Positions 24,601 to 32,957 are shown, counted from the stretch's first letter. The stretch: 39,730 bases of DNA from Clostridiales bacterium (GCA_022508265.1 JAFLVP010000015.1:1-39730); one strand, 5' to 3'. A program made the numbers and translations. The notes: generated by a model not told the origin, from the sequence alone.

Positions 24601-25415
24601 TTACTGATATGTCAAGCTGGTGCAATATAAAATTTAGTAACGCCAATGCAAATCCATTAAATTACACCAAAAATCTGTACCTTAACAATAAACTTGTGAC
24701 ACAGCTTGAAATTCCCGACAGCGTCACTTCTATCGGCAGTTTTACGTTCTGCGGATATGAAAAACTCACAGGTATAAATACAGGTACGAACAGCAAATTA
24801 GTTTCTGTCGGCGCAGAGGCGTTCAAAAACTGCACTAATCTTGTAGCAGTAGCACTTCCAGGCAGCTTAACTTCTATCAGCGATTCTATGTTCTACGGTT
24901 GCACGGGGCTTAAAAGCATAATCATTTCAGAGGGTGTTACCGCTATCGGCGAGTATGCGTTCGGTTATTGCAAAAGCCTTTCGAATATAGAAATTCCTGC
25001 AAAAGTAACGTCTATCGGTAGTTATGCGTTTTATGGGTGTGAAAGCCTTAAAATAGTTACGTTCGGCGAGCAGAGCGAATTAACTTTTATCGGCAGTTCT
25101 GCGTTTGCAAATTGTACAAGCTTGACAAATGTTACATTCGGCGAAAACAGTAAATTAACTTATATCGGCAGGAGTGCATTTTATTGGTGCACAAGCCTTA
25201 CAGGCATAGAAATTCCCGACAGCGTAACCGAAATCGGCGATTATGCATTCTATAATTGCGAAAAACTTACAAGCGTAGTTTTCAAACGCACAAGCGGATG
25301 GACTGCGGACGATACAAGCATATCAAGCAGTAATTTGGAAAACCCCGCAACCGCCGCCAAGTATTTAAAAGACACTTATAGTACAAAGTATTGGAAACGT
25401 ACCGAAGCCGAATAA
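21669..25415 (+). CDS. Giant BspA-like leucine-rich-repeat surface protein
   Basis: 1248 residues. Order: N-terminal membrane segment (about 8-28) with no lipobox, an MBG/Ig-like domain (about 45-110, VEYDGQPHS...GTYTVTA), a cadherin-like sandwich (about 115-205), two InlB B-repeats ending in FVAQY and LYAKW (about 210-355), then some 20 BspA-type LRR_5 units of ~23 residues (SLT.I.IPDSVTSIG..AF..C). The LRR stack is interrupted by three ~50-residue inserts (FxG.TK....THFGYIFGA...VP.SLKTVI.TGGT) and two inserts of the form AVYITD...WC.I.F.N...NPL.Y..NLYLN. No C-terminal LPXTG or SLH anchor, so the N-terminal helix is the likely anchor. LRR_5 proteins usually bind host or community ligands. 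Start ATG 21669 with GAAAGG; follows the bile-salt hydrolase by 27 bp. Confidence 0.92.
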   Translation: MERKGKIIALFIANALFVLATIGLIILASTNWGRGKKKDYDMSGVVFADLTVEYDGQPHSILATNLPEGVSVSYDNNDQTEIGTYTVTAHFYGDEERHNPIPDKTATLTVTKPVKSRILSAIGFEIDETGEPPRIYCDVSNATEQIDLSDKITVMPNRTWKLFEDADGNTELTSKTMSLEIGHNIAYIIITDLINNTATYEVDVYRLDMKSYTFKNEGQIHASGEIEEKSQLESPEIPEKPYYTFTGWAVEGSTDIVQFPYTVTKDIIFVAQYKLTEYKITYHLDGGINDEGNPEYYNIETPDIELLPATRDGYIFEGWYSDAQFGTEVTVIEHGSSGEKELYAKWAYGSEGLIYEQIGSEYKVIGYNGNAAEIIVPEEWKGLPVTAIDKGVFANCTNLEKLTIPFIGATKDGKENTHFGYIFGAEKYDENTDFVPTSLKTVIITGGTFIDEYAFWYCVSLTSITLPDSVKRIATYAFNHCENLDSITIPDKVTSISYGTFQSCKGLKSVTFSEQSKLTTIDSHAFWFCESLTNITIPDSVTQIGGCAFGYCESLTNITIPDGVTSIGLGAFVYCTSLTSIIIPDSVTSIGKEAFCVCTSLTSIEIPASVISIGKGAFERCTSLEEITIPFVGATKDGKENTHFGYIFGAGNPQDNVSYVPLSLKTVIITGGTTIDYRAFFGCQRLASIVIPDSVTSIGEEAFSNCFSLTSATVGKSVRSIGVYAFWYCTSLEEITLPFVGGTKSQDTNTHFGYIFGAYRYYENSAYVPSSLKTVILTGGTTIANNAFYGCRDISNITISESIISIGETAFRNCTSLENVTFAGNSNLTHIGLLAFSSCANLKSISIPESVTFIDESAFSGLSNLTAVYITDIVKWCKIGFGNYTSNPLYYAENLYLNGKLVTELEIPDSITAIGNYAFFGYKKLTSIKTGVNSQLNAIGKEAFSGCANLATVIIPDSLTYVSSSAFADCDGLTAVYITDMSSWCNIKFSNANANPLNYTKNLYLNNKLVTQLEIPDSVTSIGSFTFCGYEKLTGINTGTNSKLVSVGAEAFKNCTNLVAVALPGSLTSISDSMFYGCTGLKSIIISEGVTAIGEYAFGYCKSLSNIEIPAKVTSIGSYAFYGCESLKIVTFGEQSELTFIGSSAFANCTSLTNVTFGENSKLTYIGRSAFYWCTSLTGIEIPDSVTEIGDYAFYNCEKLTSVVFKRTSGWTADDTSISSSNLENPATAAKYLKDTYSTKYWKRTEAE
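22875..23942 (+). repeat. Three duplicated insert modules within the BspA-like gene
   Basis: Modules near 22875-22945, 23550-23620 and 23874-23942 encode the THFGYIFGA insert. The first two are nearly identical at base level over ~55 bases (differences only at a few third positions), and the third is diverged (GGTKSQDTN). Confidence 0.7.
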
Positions 25416-25435
25416 TCGGGCTTTATTTCAGAAAT

Positions 25436-25464
25436 TTGACAAAATATTATAAAAGTGTTATCAT
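25436..25464 (+). promoter_or_regulatory. Promoter of radC
   Basis: TTGACA 25436-25441, 17-bp spacer, TATCAT 25459-25464; AAGGAGA before ATG 25503. Confidence 0.7.
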
Positions 25465-25502
25465 TTTTGCAAGATAAATATTGATAAACAAAGGAGAAGG
25501 GT

Positions 25503-26228
25503 ATGCACGAAGGGCACAGAAAGCGTATGTACGAAAAGCTCGTAAGCGGCGCGCCGCTTTTCGACCACGAGCTGCTTGAAATTCTGCTTTTCAACGCCAT
25601 ACCGCGCAAAAATACCAATCCTCTTGCACACTCTTTAATTGAAACCTTCGGCACGCTTGCGGGCGTTTTCGAAGCCGACATTGACGAACTCAAATGCGTG
25701 GAGGGAGTGGGCGAAAACGTTGCACTCTACATAAAGAGCATAGGCGAGTGCTTAAGGCGCACCAACACCGTAAATAGCGGCTTTGCCATATTAAAAAATC
25801 ATAAGGATATCGACGACTTCGTTTTAATGCGACTGCGCTCGAAGACCGCCGAAGTGCTTGAATTTTACTTTTTGGACAAGGCGGGCAGGGTGTTAAGTAT
25901 TCATCCCTTTAGCTGCGGTGACGCGCACAAGGTTGTAATTGCGTCGCAGAAAATATCTGCGATTTTAGCTTCGGCCCGTCCCCATTCCGTGATAGTTGCG
26001 CACAATCATCCGCGCGGTGCGGCGGCTCCGTCCGTAAAAGACGAGCTGTTCACAAGGGAAATGCAGGTTATTTGTTCTCTCAACGAAGTGAACCTGCAGG
26101 ACCACTGTATAGTGGGGGCGGACGGCAAAGTTTACAGCTATTTCCGTTCGGGCGAGATTGACGGCATAAAGCGCAGCTACACTTTCAGAAACGTCCTCGA
26201 CGAGTACATAAAAAACAGCAATAAATAA
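25503..26228 (+). CDS. radC: RadC-family JAB/MPN-domain protein
   Basis: 241 residues. N-terminal helix-hairpin-helix (about 20-85, ELLEILLFNAIPRK...CVEGVG) and C-terminal JAMM metal motif H167-N-H169-P...S-x-x-D180. Annotated historically as a DNA repair protein; the true role of RadC is unsettled. Cytoplasmic. Start ATG 25503 with AAGGAGA. Own promoter, and a shared terminator with the convergent phosphoglucomutase gene. Confidence 0.93.
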   Translation: MHEGHRKRMYEKLVSGAPLFDHELLEILLFNAIPRKNTNPLAHSLIETFGTLAGVFEADIDELKCVEGVGENVALYIKSIGECLRRTNTVNSGFAILKNHKDIDDFVLMRLRSKTAEVLEFYFLDKAGRVLSIHPFSCGDAHKVVIASQKISAILASARPHSVIVAHNHPRGAAAPSVKDELFTREMQVICSLNEVNLQDHCIVGADGKVYSYFRSGEIDGIKRSYTFRNVLDEYIKNSNK

Positions 26229-26262
26229 AAAAGGGAGCGATAATTCGCTCCCTTAAAATTAT
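26225..26262. terminator. Bidirectional terminator between radC and pgcA
   Basis: AAGGGAGCGA / TCGCTCCCTT, loop TAAT, A-rich on the left and TTATTTT-like on the right. Confidence 0.8.
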
Positions 26263-26268
26263 TTTAAA

Positions 26269-27990
26269 TTAAACGCCGATAAGCTTTTTCGCTGCAGCCT
26301 GCATTTTTGCAAGCGCCTCGTCGGCGTCCTGCCTGTTATTTGCCTTTACCGAGAAGTAAATTTTCAGCTTGGGCTCGGTGCCCGAGGGACGAACGCAGAT
26401 AAAGCTTCCGTTCTCCAGCTCGTAATAAACACAGTTGGTAAGGGGAGAGCCTATTTCCGTCTTTTCGCCCGTAGCAAGGTCAATGCGCAAGTTCTTGGAG
26501 TAGTCTCTTACAGCCTTTACCTTATACAAATCGAAGGACTTCGCGGGGTCGTCCTTTAATTTGTCTACCACGGCGTTCATATCCGCCATAGCGTGCAGAC
26601 CCTTGAAGGGAATTGAAATATTGCAGTCCAGAACGTAGCCGTATTCCGCGTAGATTTCCTGCAATCTCTGATACACCGTCTTGCCTATCCACTCGTAGTA
26701 GCACACCATCTCCGCGCACAGCATAGAGGCAACTACGGCGTCCTTGTCGCGGGCGTGTGTTCCGCGCAGATATCCGCAGCTCTCCTCAAAGCCGAAGATA
26801 TAGGTGTGGGACAAATCCTTTTCCCATTCCTTAATTTTTTCGCCTATGAATTTAAAGCCTACGGGCACTTCGAAGAGCTCAACGCCGAAGTGTGCGCAGA
26901 TTGCCTTCGCCATACCCGTGGTAACAAAGGACTTAACGACTGCCGCGTTTTCGGGGAGGTTCTTTTCCTCTTTAAGTCTTGTAAGAATATAATCGAGGAG
27001 GAGTATGCCAACCTGATTGCCCGAGAGCGCCTCGAACTCGCCCTCCTTGTTCTTAACGGCAACACCCAGTCTGTCGCTGTCGGGGTCGGTGCCGAATACT
27101 ACGGTCGCGTCTATTCTGCGCGCGTATTCGATACCTATAGAAAGTGTCTCCTTGAACTCGGGGTTGGGTACTTCCACGGTCGAAAACTCGGGGTCGGGGT
27201 TTTTCTGTTCCTCGACTACCGTAGCGTTAATTCCTATCATTTTGAGAATTGTCGTCACGGGGATATATCCGCTTCCGTGAACGGGGGTGTAGACGAGCTT
27301 AAGCTTTTTGCCGCACTTTTTAACTGCCTTTTTGGAGAGGGTAAGCTTTTTGAGCGATTTATAGTATTTTTTGTCGAATTTAGGCGTCAGAATACGCAGA
27401 TATTTGGAAATCTGCTCGTCGGTGGGCTCGGGAGTGCCGAGGTAGTCGGTAATTTTTTGAATATAGCCGACGACTATGTCCGTGTCCTCGGGGCTCATCT
27501 GCGCACCGTCCTCGCCGTAAACCTTGTAGCCGTTGTACTGCTTGGGGTTGTGCGATGCTGTTATCATTATGCCCGCAACTGCGCCAAGCTCCCTTACTGC
27601 GTACGAGAGCATGGGTACGGGGTGTTCCTTGTCAAAAATATATACGTGAATACCGTTTGCCGCTAGCACGTGCGCCGCAGCCGTAGCGAATTCCTTTGAT
27701 TTAAGACGTGTGTCGTAGGAAATAGCTACGCCCCTGTCCTTTGCATCCTCGCCGAGGCTCTTTATAAATTCCGAAAGTCCCTGCGTTGCACGGCGAACGG
27801 TGTAAACGTTCATCATATTCGTGCCGTAGCCTATAATTCCGCGCATGCCCGCCGTGCCGAATTCAAGCTCGGCGCCGAAGCGGTACTCAATATCTTCTTT
27901 ATTATCTTTAATAGCTTCAAGCTCGGATTTAGCTTCCGCGTTCAGTCTTTTATCTTCGAGCCAGCTATTATATGTGTCGATGTATCCCAT
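26269..27990 (-). CDS. pgcA: Phospho-sugar mutase (alpha-phosphoglucomutase type)
   Basis: 573 residues. Interconverts glucose-1-P and glucose-6-P (a phosphomannomutase activity is also possible). Motifs: active-site ITASHNPKQYNGYKVY, metal loop FGTDPDSDRLG, sugar loop GFEESCGYL, and phosphate-binding RPSGTEPKLKIY. Length matches the long PgcA group in Firmicutes. ATG 27990 with AAGGAGA; promoter at 28045. Its leader contains an ATACTG/CAGTAT hairpin before the SD. Confidence 0.93.
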   Translation of the reverse strand: MGYIDTYNSWLEDKRLNAEAKSELEAIKDNKEDIEYRFGAELEFGTAGMRGIIGYGTNMMNVYTVRRATQGLSEFIKSLGEDAKDRGVAISYDTRLKSKEFATAAAHVLAANGIHVYIFDKEHPVPMLSYAVRELGAVAGIMITASHNPKQYNGYKVYGEDGAQMSPEDTDIVVGYIQKITDYLGTPEPTDEQISKYLRILTPKFDKKYYKSLKKLTLSKKAVKKCGKKLKLVYTPVHGSGYIPVTTILKMIGINATVVEEQKNPDPEFSTVEVPNPEFKETLSIGIEYARRIDATVVFGTDPDSDRLGVAVKNKEGEFEALSGNQVGILLLDYILTRLKEEKNLPENAAVVKSFVTTGMAKAICAHFGVELFEVPVGFKFIGEKIKEWEKDLSHTYIFGFEESCGYLRGTHARDKDAVVASMLCAEMVCYYEWIGKTVYQRLQEIYAEYGYVLDCNISIPFKGLHAMADMNAVVDKLKDDPAKSFDLYKVKAVRDYSKNLRIDLATGEKTEIGSPLTNCVYYELENGSFICVRPSGTEPKLKIYFSVKANNRQDADEALAKMQAAAKKLIGV

Positions 27991-28044
27991 AATTTCTCCT
28001 TGTCATATACATATACTGCCCCCAACGACAGTATTCCATAGAAA

Positions 28045-28073
28045 ATTATATATAAAAATATACCTTTTGTAAA
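28045..28073 (-). promoter_or_regulatory. Promoter of pgcA
   Basis: Minus strand: TTTACA (28068-28073), 17-bp spacer, TATAAT (28045-28050). Confidence 0.7.
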
Positions 28074-28129
28074 GAGCAACGCTAAAAATTGTTACAAAAA
28101 TTTTGCAAAGAAAAATTAAAAAATAATTT

Positions 28130-28170
28130 ATAAGAAAATGACCCCCGACGCTTTTGAAAGCGTCGGGGGC
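28130..28170 (-). terminator. Terminator after the 28211 membrane protein gene
   Basis: Perfect 12-bp stem (28142-28153 with 28158-28169), four-base loop; read on the minus strand it is followed by TCATTTTCTT. Confidence 0.8.
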
Positions 28171-28210
28171 TGCTAATTTGCGCAGAATAGAGGCTGATTT
28201 TTGTGAGCAG

Positions 28211-29179
28211 TTATTCCTCGTTATCCGTAAAGAATTTTTCGCGGGAGAGGACGGTCTCTTTTTCAGGCTTTACAATAGTGTTTTTATCGATAAAGTATTT
28301 AATTTCCTCTCTGTCGTAGTAATTTACAAGCTCGAAAGTAACGATAACTACGTAGCTTGCGGGGATTGTTATCAAGAGCCCTACGCCGAGAGTTAAGAAG
28401 AGTGCGGCGACGTTCAGACCCATAATTATGAGCACGAGCACGGCAAAATTCGACATCACGTTCATAGTTCTCTTGCCCTTGCGCGAGAAAGCGTATTTAA
28501 GCGCCTCGCCCTGCTTTTTCTTGCCGCGGATAATTGCGGGCAACCAATCGGTGGTAAAGGTCATTTTTATTGTAATCGATGCCACTATCACGAGCGTGAA
28601 CAGGAATATACCGAATATAACGGGCAGCCAGCTGGTGACAAGAGCGAAAGTCAAAAATAACATTCCCACGCCGACGGCAACGTCGTAGATGACGGAGAGG
28701 GGGGCGTAGATGGCGTTGTATATTGCCGCCTCCTTCAAATTGCGTATAAGGGTAGAGAGGAAGGGCAAATCTGCGTGCAGGGTCATCTTGTCGTTGATAA
28801 TCGCCGCGCTCGCGTAGTTGCCGAGTCCGTCAAACCATTTTGCAACAATTTGCACGAGCAGAATTAAAAGTAAAGATATGATGAGCTCGGGCATCTTGGT
28901 GCTCACGAGTGTTATAAGCTCGTCATACGCCTTTCTCACGTTTTCGGAAATTTTGGCAAGCTCGCCCATCTCGCCGTACAAAAGCTTTTTCACGAAGTCA
29001 TGCGAACCCGTCCAAAGGGTGTTAAAGGACTCGGAATTGATAAACTGCATTGCGAATTCATAGATTATAAGCGAGGTTAACAGGGCGGCAATGGTCCCTA
29101 CCACAAGCCTGTATAAAAGCTGTTTGTAAGTTACCGAAAAGTTGTCCACGAACACGTGGAAAGTGTGTTTGAATTTCAT
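28211..29179 (-). CDS. Hypothetical multi-pass membrane protein
   Basis: 322 residues with about six hydrophobic helices: one near 20-48, one near 97-115, a pair around 155-200 and a pair around 235-285. An amphipathic stretch of ~60 residues follows helix 1. The C-terminal tail is charged (KPEKETVLSREKFFTDNEE). No family recognised. ATG 29179 with AGGTG; begins three bases after the stop of the phosphodiesterase gene, so the two form an operon. Confidence 0.75.
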   Translation of the reverse strand: MKFKHTFHVFVDNFSVTYKQLLYRLVVGTIAALLTSLIIYEFAMQFINSESFNTLWTGSHDFVKKLLYGEMGELAKISENVRKAYDELITLVSTKMPELIISLLLILLVQIVAKWFDGLGNYASAAIINDKMTLHADLPFLSTLIRNLKEAAIYNAIYAPLSVIYDVAVGVGMLFLTFALVTSWLPVIFGIFLFTLVIVASITIKMTFTTDWLPAIIRGKKKQGEALKYAFSRKGKRTMNVMSNFAVLVLIIMGLNVAALFLTLGVGLLITIPASYVVIVTFELVNYYDREEIKYFIDKNTIVKPEKETVLSREKFFTDNEE

Positions 29180-29182
29180 TTT

Positions 29183-29659
29183 TCACCTATTTTCGAGATA
29201 CACGGTCTTTGCAACCGCTTTATCTTTGTTTATAACGAGATAGCAATAGCTCTGTCTTGAATAGCGCGACATCGTGCCGGGGTTTATAAGAGTTATTCCG
29301 TCGATTTCGTCCTCGGCCGCCCTGTGGGTGTGCCCGTATAAGGCAAGCTTGCATTTAAGCTCTTTCGCCCTCTTTGCAAGCTTTACAAGGGTGGATTTAG
29401 CAGAATAGAGGTGCCCGTGGGTCGCAAAAATTTTAATATCCTCTATATCTATTACAAGCTCGCTCTCTCCGCAACGCAAAGCGTCGCAGTTGCCGTTTAA
29501 AAGAAAGGTTTTATCGGGATATTTTTTTGCAATTCTCGCCCCGTCCGCGGAGGTGTCGCCGAGATGTATAATATAGTCGCTTTCCGAAAAAATATTGTCA
29601 AGTCTTTCTATTCCGCCCGCGTTTCCGTGGGTGTCCGAAAGAACTACCACCGTCTTCAT
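29183..29659 (-). CDS. YfcE/MJ0936-type metallophosphoesterase
   Basis: 158 residues, a compact calcineurin-like phosphodiesterase. Metal-binding motifs in order: DTHGN (10-14), GDTSADG, GNCD, the His in THGH, and GHTH. Acts on phosphodiesters in the cytoplasm; the natural substrate is not readable. GTGAGG before ATG 29659, with a TATAAT 20 bases upstream but no convincing -35. Upstream partner of the 28211 membrane protein. Confidence 0.9.
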   Translation of the reverse strand: MKTVVVLSDTHGNAGGIERLDNIFSESDYIIHLGDTSADGARIAKKYPDKTFLLNGNCDALRCGESELVIDIEDIKIFATHGHLYSAKSTLVKLAKRAKELKCKLALYGHTHRAAEDEIDGITLINPGTMSRYSRQSYCYLVINKDKAVAKTVYLENR

Positions 29660-29800
29660 ATTAGCCTCACTGTAACAAATTATAACACGGTTTTGGAATA
29701 TGTTTTTTGTATTTTACTACGTCATAGCCCTTGTTAATCCGTCTTTGAAGCTGCGGAGAGAAAGCGGCGCAAAGGCAACGTTTGAGCGTATTCTGATTTG

Positions 29801-30379
29801 TTACGGTGAGGATAGCTTTGCCTTTAAATCTTCAAGGGCGCGGAAGCGGTGGGATACCGAGTTTTTCTCCTCATCGCTTGCTACCCCGAACGACTTTTTC
29901 AAATCGGCGGAGAAGAACAGACAGTCGTAGCCGAAGCCGTTTGTGCCAATCTCCTCCTGCAAAATACTGCCGTGGGTCTTGCCCTCGCCGAAATAGGTCT
30001 TTCCGTCGGGCATGCACAGACAGACCGCGCTCTCGAAGTGCGCCACTCTGTCCGTATTGTTTTCAAGCCTCTTTAAAAGAAGCTTTCTGTTTGCGGCGGG
30101 ACCCTCGCCCGAGAACCTTGCCGAGTATATCCCCGGCGCTCCGTCGAGGGTGTCCACGCACAGCCCCGAATCGTCCGCAAGGGCGGGAAGATTGAACCTT
30201 TTCGCAACCGTCTCCGCCTTGATTTTGGCGTTTTCCTTAAAGGTCTCGCCCGTTTCCTCAATATCGTCTTTAAAACCGAGTTCGCCCATGGATACTATTT
30301 CAACGTCCTTGAATATGGACTTTATCTCGCTTATTTTACCTTCGTTGGTGCTCGCGACGACTATCTTCTTAATTTTCAT
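29801..30379 (-). CDS. rdgB: XTP/dITP diphosphatase
   Basis: 192 residues of the HAM1/RdgB family. Removes non-canonical purine nucleoside triphosphates (dITP, XTP) from the pool. Motifs: VVASTNEGK at the N-terminus, ETG.TFKENA, ADDSGLCVDTLDGAPGIYSARFSG, GTNGFGYDCLFF and the C-terminal SHRFRALE. ATG 30379 is six bases after a TATAAT with no separate SD (AGGG touches the start), so a leaderless mRNA is predicted. The 141-bp gap to the phosphodiesterase gene downstream shows nothing further. Confidence 0.94.
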   Translation of the reverse strand: MKIKKIVVASTNEGKISEIKSIFKDVEIVSMGELGFKDDIEETGETFKENAKIKAETVAKRFNLPALADDSGLCVDTLDGAPGIYSARFSGEGPAANRKLLLKRLENNTDRVAHFESAVCLCMPDGKTYFGEGKTHGSILQEEIGTNGFGYDCLFFSADLKKSFGVASDEEKNSVSHRFRALEDLKAKLSSP

Positions 30380-30385
30380 AACCCT

Positions 30386-30414
30386 ATTATATTATAACTT
30401 ATTTAAAAAGTAAA
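30386..30414 (-). promoter_or_regulatory. Promoter of rdgB, predicted leaderless
   Basis: Minus strand: TTTACT (30409-30414), 17-bp spacer, TATAAT (30386-30391), AGGGTT, ATG. An overlapping TATAAT lies five bases upstream. Confidence 0.65.
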
Positions 30415-30421
30415 GAATAAA

Positions 30422-30916
30422 TCAATCCCATTTGAGGCGGTGCAGCTCGCCCGCCGTCTTAAAGCCTTTAAAGTGGTGCTGCCGAAGTCCCTCATAGACG
30501 GCAATAGCCACGCTGTTGGAAAGATTTAAGCTACGCGTTTCGCCTATCATCGGAAGCCTTAAACAGCAGTCTTTGTTGTCCTTTAAAAGCTCCTCGTCAA
30601 GCCCCTTGGACTCCTTGCCGAACACGAGAAAGTCGCCCTCGCCGAGTGCAACTTCGGAGTAGATATTCAGCCCTTTGGTTGTAAAATACCAGAATTCGGC
30701 TTTTGAAAACTTTTCTTTGAGTTCTGTAAAATTATCGTAGTAAAATATTTCGACGTCGTTCCAATAATCCAAACCCGCGCGCTTTAGGTACCTGTCCGAG
30801 ACCTCGAAGCCGAGAGGACGCACCAAGTGCAGTTTGCACCCCGTTGCCGCGCACGTTCTGACTATATTGCCCGTATTCTGCGGAATTTCGGGCTCTACCA
30901 AAACTATATTGAACAT
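30422..30916 (-). CDS. trmL: tRNA (cytidine/uridine-34-2'-O)-methyltransferase
   Basis: 164 residues of the SPOUT family. 2'-O-methylates the wobble base of certain tRNA-Leu. Motifs: NIVLVEPEIPQNTGNIVRTCAATG, LHLVRPLGF, LVFGKESKGL and the C-terminal knot RSLNLSNSVAIAVYE. Start ATG 30916: it gives the family's MFNIVLVEP N-terminus; an upstream in-frame ATG at 30943 overlaps the promoter. No SD; the ATG is six bases after TATAAT, so leaderless. Divergent from the Na/Pi cotransporter gene. Confidence 0.94.
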   Translation of the reverse strand: MFNIVLVEPEIPQNTGNIVRTCAATGCKLHLVRPLGFEVSDRYLKRAGLDYWNDVEIFYYDNFTELKEKFSKAEFWYFTTKGLNIYSEVALGEGDFLVFGKESKGLDEELLKDNKDCCLRLPMIGETRSLNLSNSVAIAVYEGLRQHHFKGFKTAGELHRLKWD

Positions 30917-30922
30917 ACTTTG

Positions 30923-30951
30923 ATTATACCCGTGTTTCATCAAAAATGCAA
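30923..30951 (-). promoter_or_regulatory. Promoter of trmL, predicted leaderless
   Basis: Minus strand: TTGCAT (30946-30951), 17-bp spacer, TATAAT (30923-30928), CAAAGT, ATG. Confidence 0.75.
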
Positions 30952-30977
30952 CTAATGTAGCGTCGGTTGTATTTTAT

Positions 30978-31007
30978 TTGACAAGCCCGCAAAGTAACTG
31001 TTAAAAT
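30978..31007 (+). promoter_or_regulatory. Promoter of the Na/Pi cotransporter gene
   Basis: TTGACA 30978-30983, 18-bp spacer, TAAAAT 31002-31007; the leader has a GTGC/GCAC mini-hairpin and CAGGAG. Confidence 0.7.
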
Positions 31008-31044
31008 AAAATCGTGCAAAGCACAATTTTCAGGAGTAATAGGT

Positions 31045-32796
31045 ATGCTGAATTCTCTGCTTATGTCGGGTTCTGACGTGCTTACGATAGTAAACAGCGC
31101 GTTTTTCATACTCGGCGGAATAGCAGTATTTATGGTGGGTATGAGCATGATGGGCTCAAACCTCGAAAACGCGGCGGGCAAGTCCATGCGCAGACTTATG
31201 GGCAAGGCTACCGCAAACCGCTTTGCGGGCGTGGGAACGGGCGCGGCGGTTACGGCTGTCGTAAACAGCTCGGCGGCGACCACCGTCATGATTGTCGGCT
31301 TCGTTAACGTGGGTATAATGACCCTCGTGCAGGCAACCCCCGTAATTATGGGCGCAAATATCGGTACTACAATTTCCGCCTTTATTATGGCTCTCTCGTC
31401 GGCGGGCGGCGCGTCCTTTTCGGTTGCGGCAGTCTTTGCACTCATTGCCTTTGCCGGCTTCGTCTTAACCCTCGTCGGCAAAAACGACAAAGTAAAGCGT
31501 ATAGGCAACATATTCGAGGGTATAGGGCTCATCTTCATAGGCTTAAACGTAATGTCGGGCGCGGTGCACGATTTAATCGAAAACGATGGCATAAATCATA
31601 GCATAACGGATATGTTCGTTGCAATAGGCAAGGATAAGTCCACTTTAAGCTGGGAAATTCCCGTACTCTTTCTTTTAGGTGCGATTTTGACCGCGGCAAT
31701 GCAGTCGTCTGCGGCGCTCACTTCCATTATTATAACCCTTGCGGGAACGAATTTGATTTCTCTGCAGATGGCTATGTGCATTATCCTCGGCGCAAACGTT
31801 GGAACGTGTTTAACCTCGCTCCTTTCCTCAATGGGCGCAAGTATAAACGCAAAGCGCACGGCAATGGTGCACCTTTTATTCAACCTCGGGGGTTGTCTTA
31901 TATTCATATGGCCCGTTGCGTTTGCGGGGCAGTATATCGATATAGGTCTTTCAAGCATAATTGCCGATACCGAGTGGCAAATAGCTCTTTTCCACCTTGT
32001 ATTCAATCTGCTTACGACCTTACTTTTATTGCCCTTTGTCAATATTCTCGTCAAACTCTCCTGCCTTATAGTGAAAGGCAAAAAAGGCGGCGAGGCGCAC
32101 GAAAATACCGAAACGCTCGATTTGCGTCTTTTAAAAACCCCCGCAATTGCGGTGGGACAGGTCAGAAAGGAGCTTTTGAGAATGGACGTGATGGCGTACG
32201 ACAACTACAAGCTCGCCCTTTCGATGCTCATAAATAAAGACCTCTCGCAAAAGGAACATTTCGCCGAGACAGAGCGGAATATAAACGAAACTAACAAATA
32301 CGTAACTTCTTTCCTTGTAAAGCTCCAGCTTGAAGAACTTGCCGAAAACGACGAAAAGAAGGTTTCCTCATTCTACCACGTTGCCTCCGACTTGGAGAGA
32401 ATAGGCGACTACGCCGAGAACATAGTCGAGTACGCCGAGAGAATGGTGGAGGACAATGCGGAATTTTCCGAGTCGGCAATCGAAGAAATCGAGCGTATGG
32501 ACGGGCATATATCCGCACTTCACAACGCCGTGGTTAAGACGTTCGGGGAAATAACTCTGAATTACGTCAGCGAGGTAGAGGCGGAGGAGCAGGCAACCGA
32601 CGAGGTCTGCTCGGAGATGCAGGAGGCTCATCTTCGCCGTATGCAGGAGGGTTCCTGCTCGCCCGAGGCGGGCGTTGTGTACCTGCAGCTTGCCCTCAAC
32701 CTTGAAAGAATAGGCGACCATATGCACAATATCGCTAATTCCGTAAAGCCGTATGCGGGCAGGGTAAGGGCGGTCACGGCGAAAAAACCAAATTAA
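31045..32796 (+). CDS. Na+/phosphate cotransporter family protein with PhoU-like tail
   Basis: 583 residues. The N-terminal ~340 contain two inverted Na_Pi_cotrans repeats with the QSSA-type signatures VVNSSAATTVMIVGFVN and MQSSAALTSIIITLAG, each followed by a GANIGT/GANVGT motif. The C-terminal ~200 residues (about 370-570) are helical and PhoU-like, with two HVASDLERIGDYAENI / LALNLERIGDHMHNIA signatures that bind metal. Imports phosphate with Na+, or may export it, with the PhoU-like tail sensing phosphate in the cytoplasm (family knowledge). ATG 31045 with CAGGAG. Single-gene unit; no pst/pho genes nearby. Confidence 0.93.
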   Translation: MLNSLLMSGSDVLTIVNSAFFILGGIAVFMVGMSMMGSNLENAAGKSMRRLMGKATANRFAGVGTGAAVTAVVNSSAATTVMIVGFVNVGIMTLVQATPVIMGANIGTTISAFIMALSSAGGASFSVAAVFALIAFAGFVLTLVGKNDKVKRIGNIFEGIGLIFIGLNVMSGAVHDLIENDGINHSITDMFVAIGKDKSTLSWEIPVLFLLGAILTAAMQSSAALTSIIITLAGTNLISLQMAMCIILGANVGTCLTSLLSSMGASINAKRTAMVHLLFNLGGCLIFIWPVAFAGQYIDIGLSSIIADTEWQIALFHLVFNLLTTLLLLPFVNILVKLSCLIVKGKKGGEAHENTETLDLRLLKTPAIAVGQVRKELLRMDVMAYDNYKLALSMLINKDLSQKEHFAETERNINETNKYVTSFLVKLQLEELAENDEKKVSSFYHVASDLERIGDYAENIVEYAERMVEDNAEFSESAIEEIERMDGHISALHNAVVKTFGEITLNYVSEVEAEEQATDEVCSEMQEAHLRRMQEGSCSPEAGVVYLQLALNLERIGDHMHNIANSVKPYAGRVRAVTAKKPN

Positions 32797-32815
32797 AATA
32801 AGTGTGTAAATAATA

Positions 32816-32850
32816 GCGGCGCGGACTTTAAGTCCGCGCCGCTTTGTATT
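32816..32850 (+). terminator. GC-rich terminator after the Na/Pi gene
   Basis: 12-bp perfect stem (32816-32827 with 32831-32842), three-base loop, weak tail TTTGTATT. Confidence 0.75.
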
Positions 32851-32957
32851 ATCTTTGAATATGCGTCTTAACCTTGTCAGAGCACCTTTTCAGCAATAAA
32901 ACCGTATAAATATCGGCTATACAAATGAACTTTTGGGGCGTTTATACGTGTAATCGT

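Noticed and set aside
26755-27666. 303-codon plus-strand ORF opposite pgcA
   Set aside because: Antisense shadow of a strongly conserved phosphoglucomutase; no SD, no family, odd composition.
28005-28040. Further copy of the CATATATG repeat before pgcA
   Set aside because: CATATAC and CCCCC are both present, but in the wrong order and orientation relative to the consensus.
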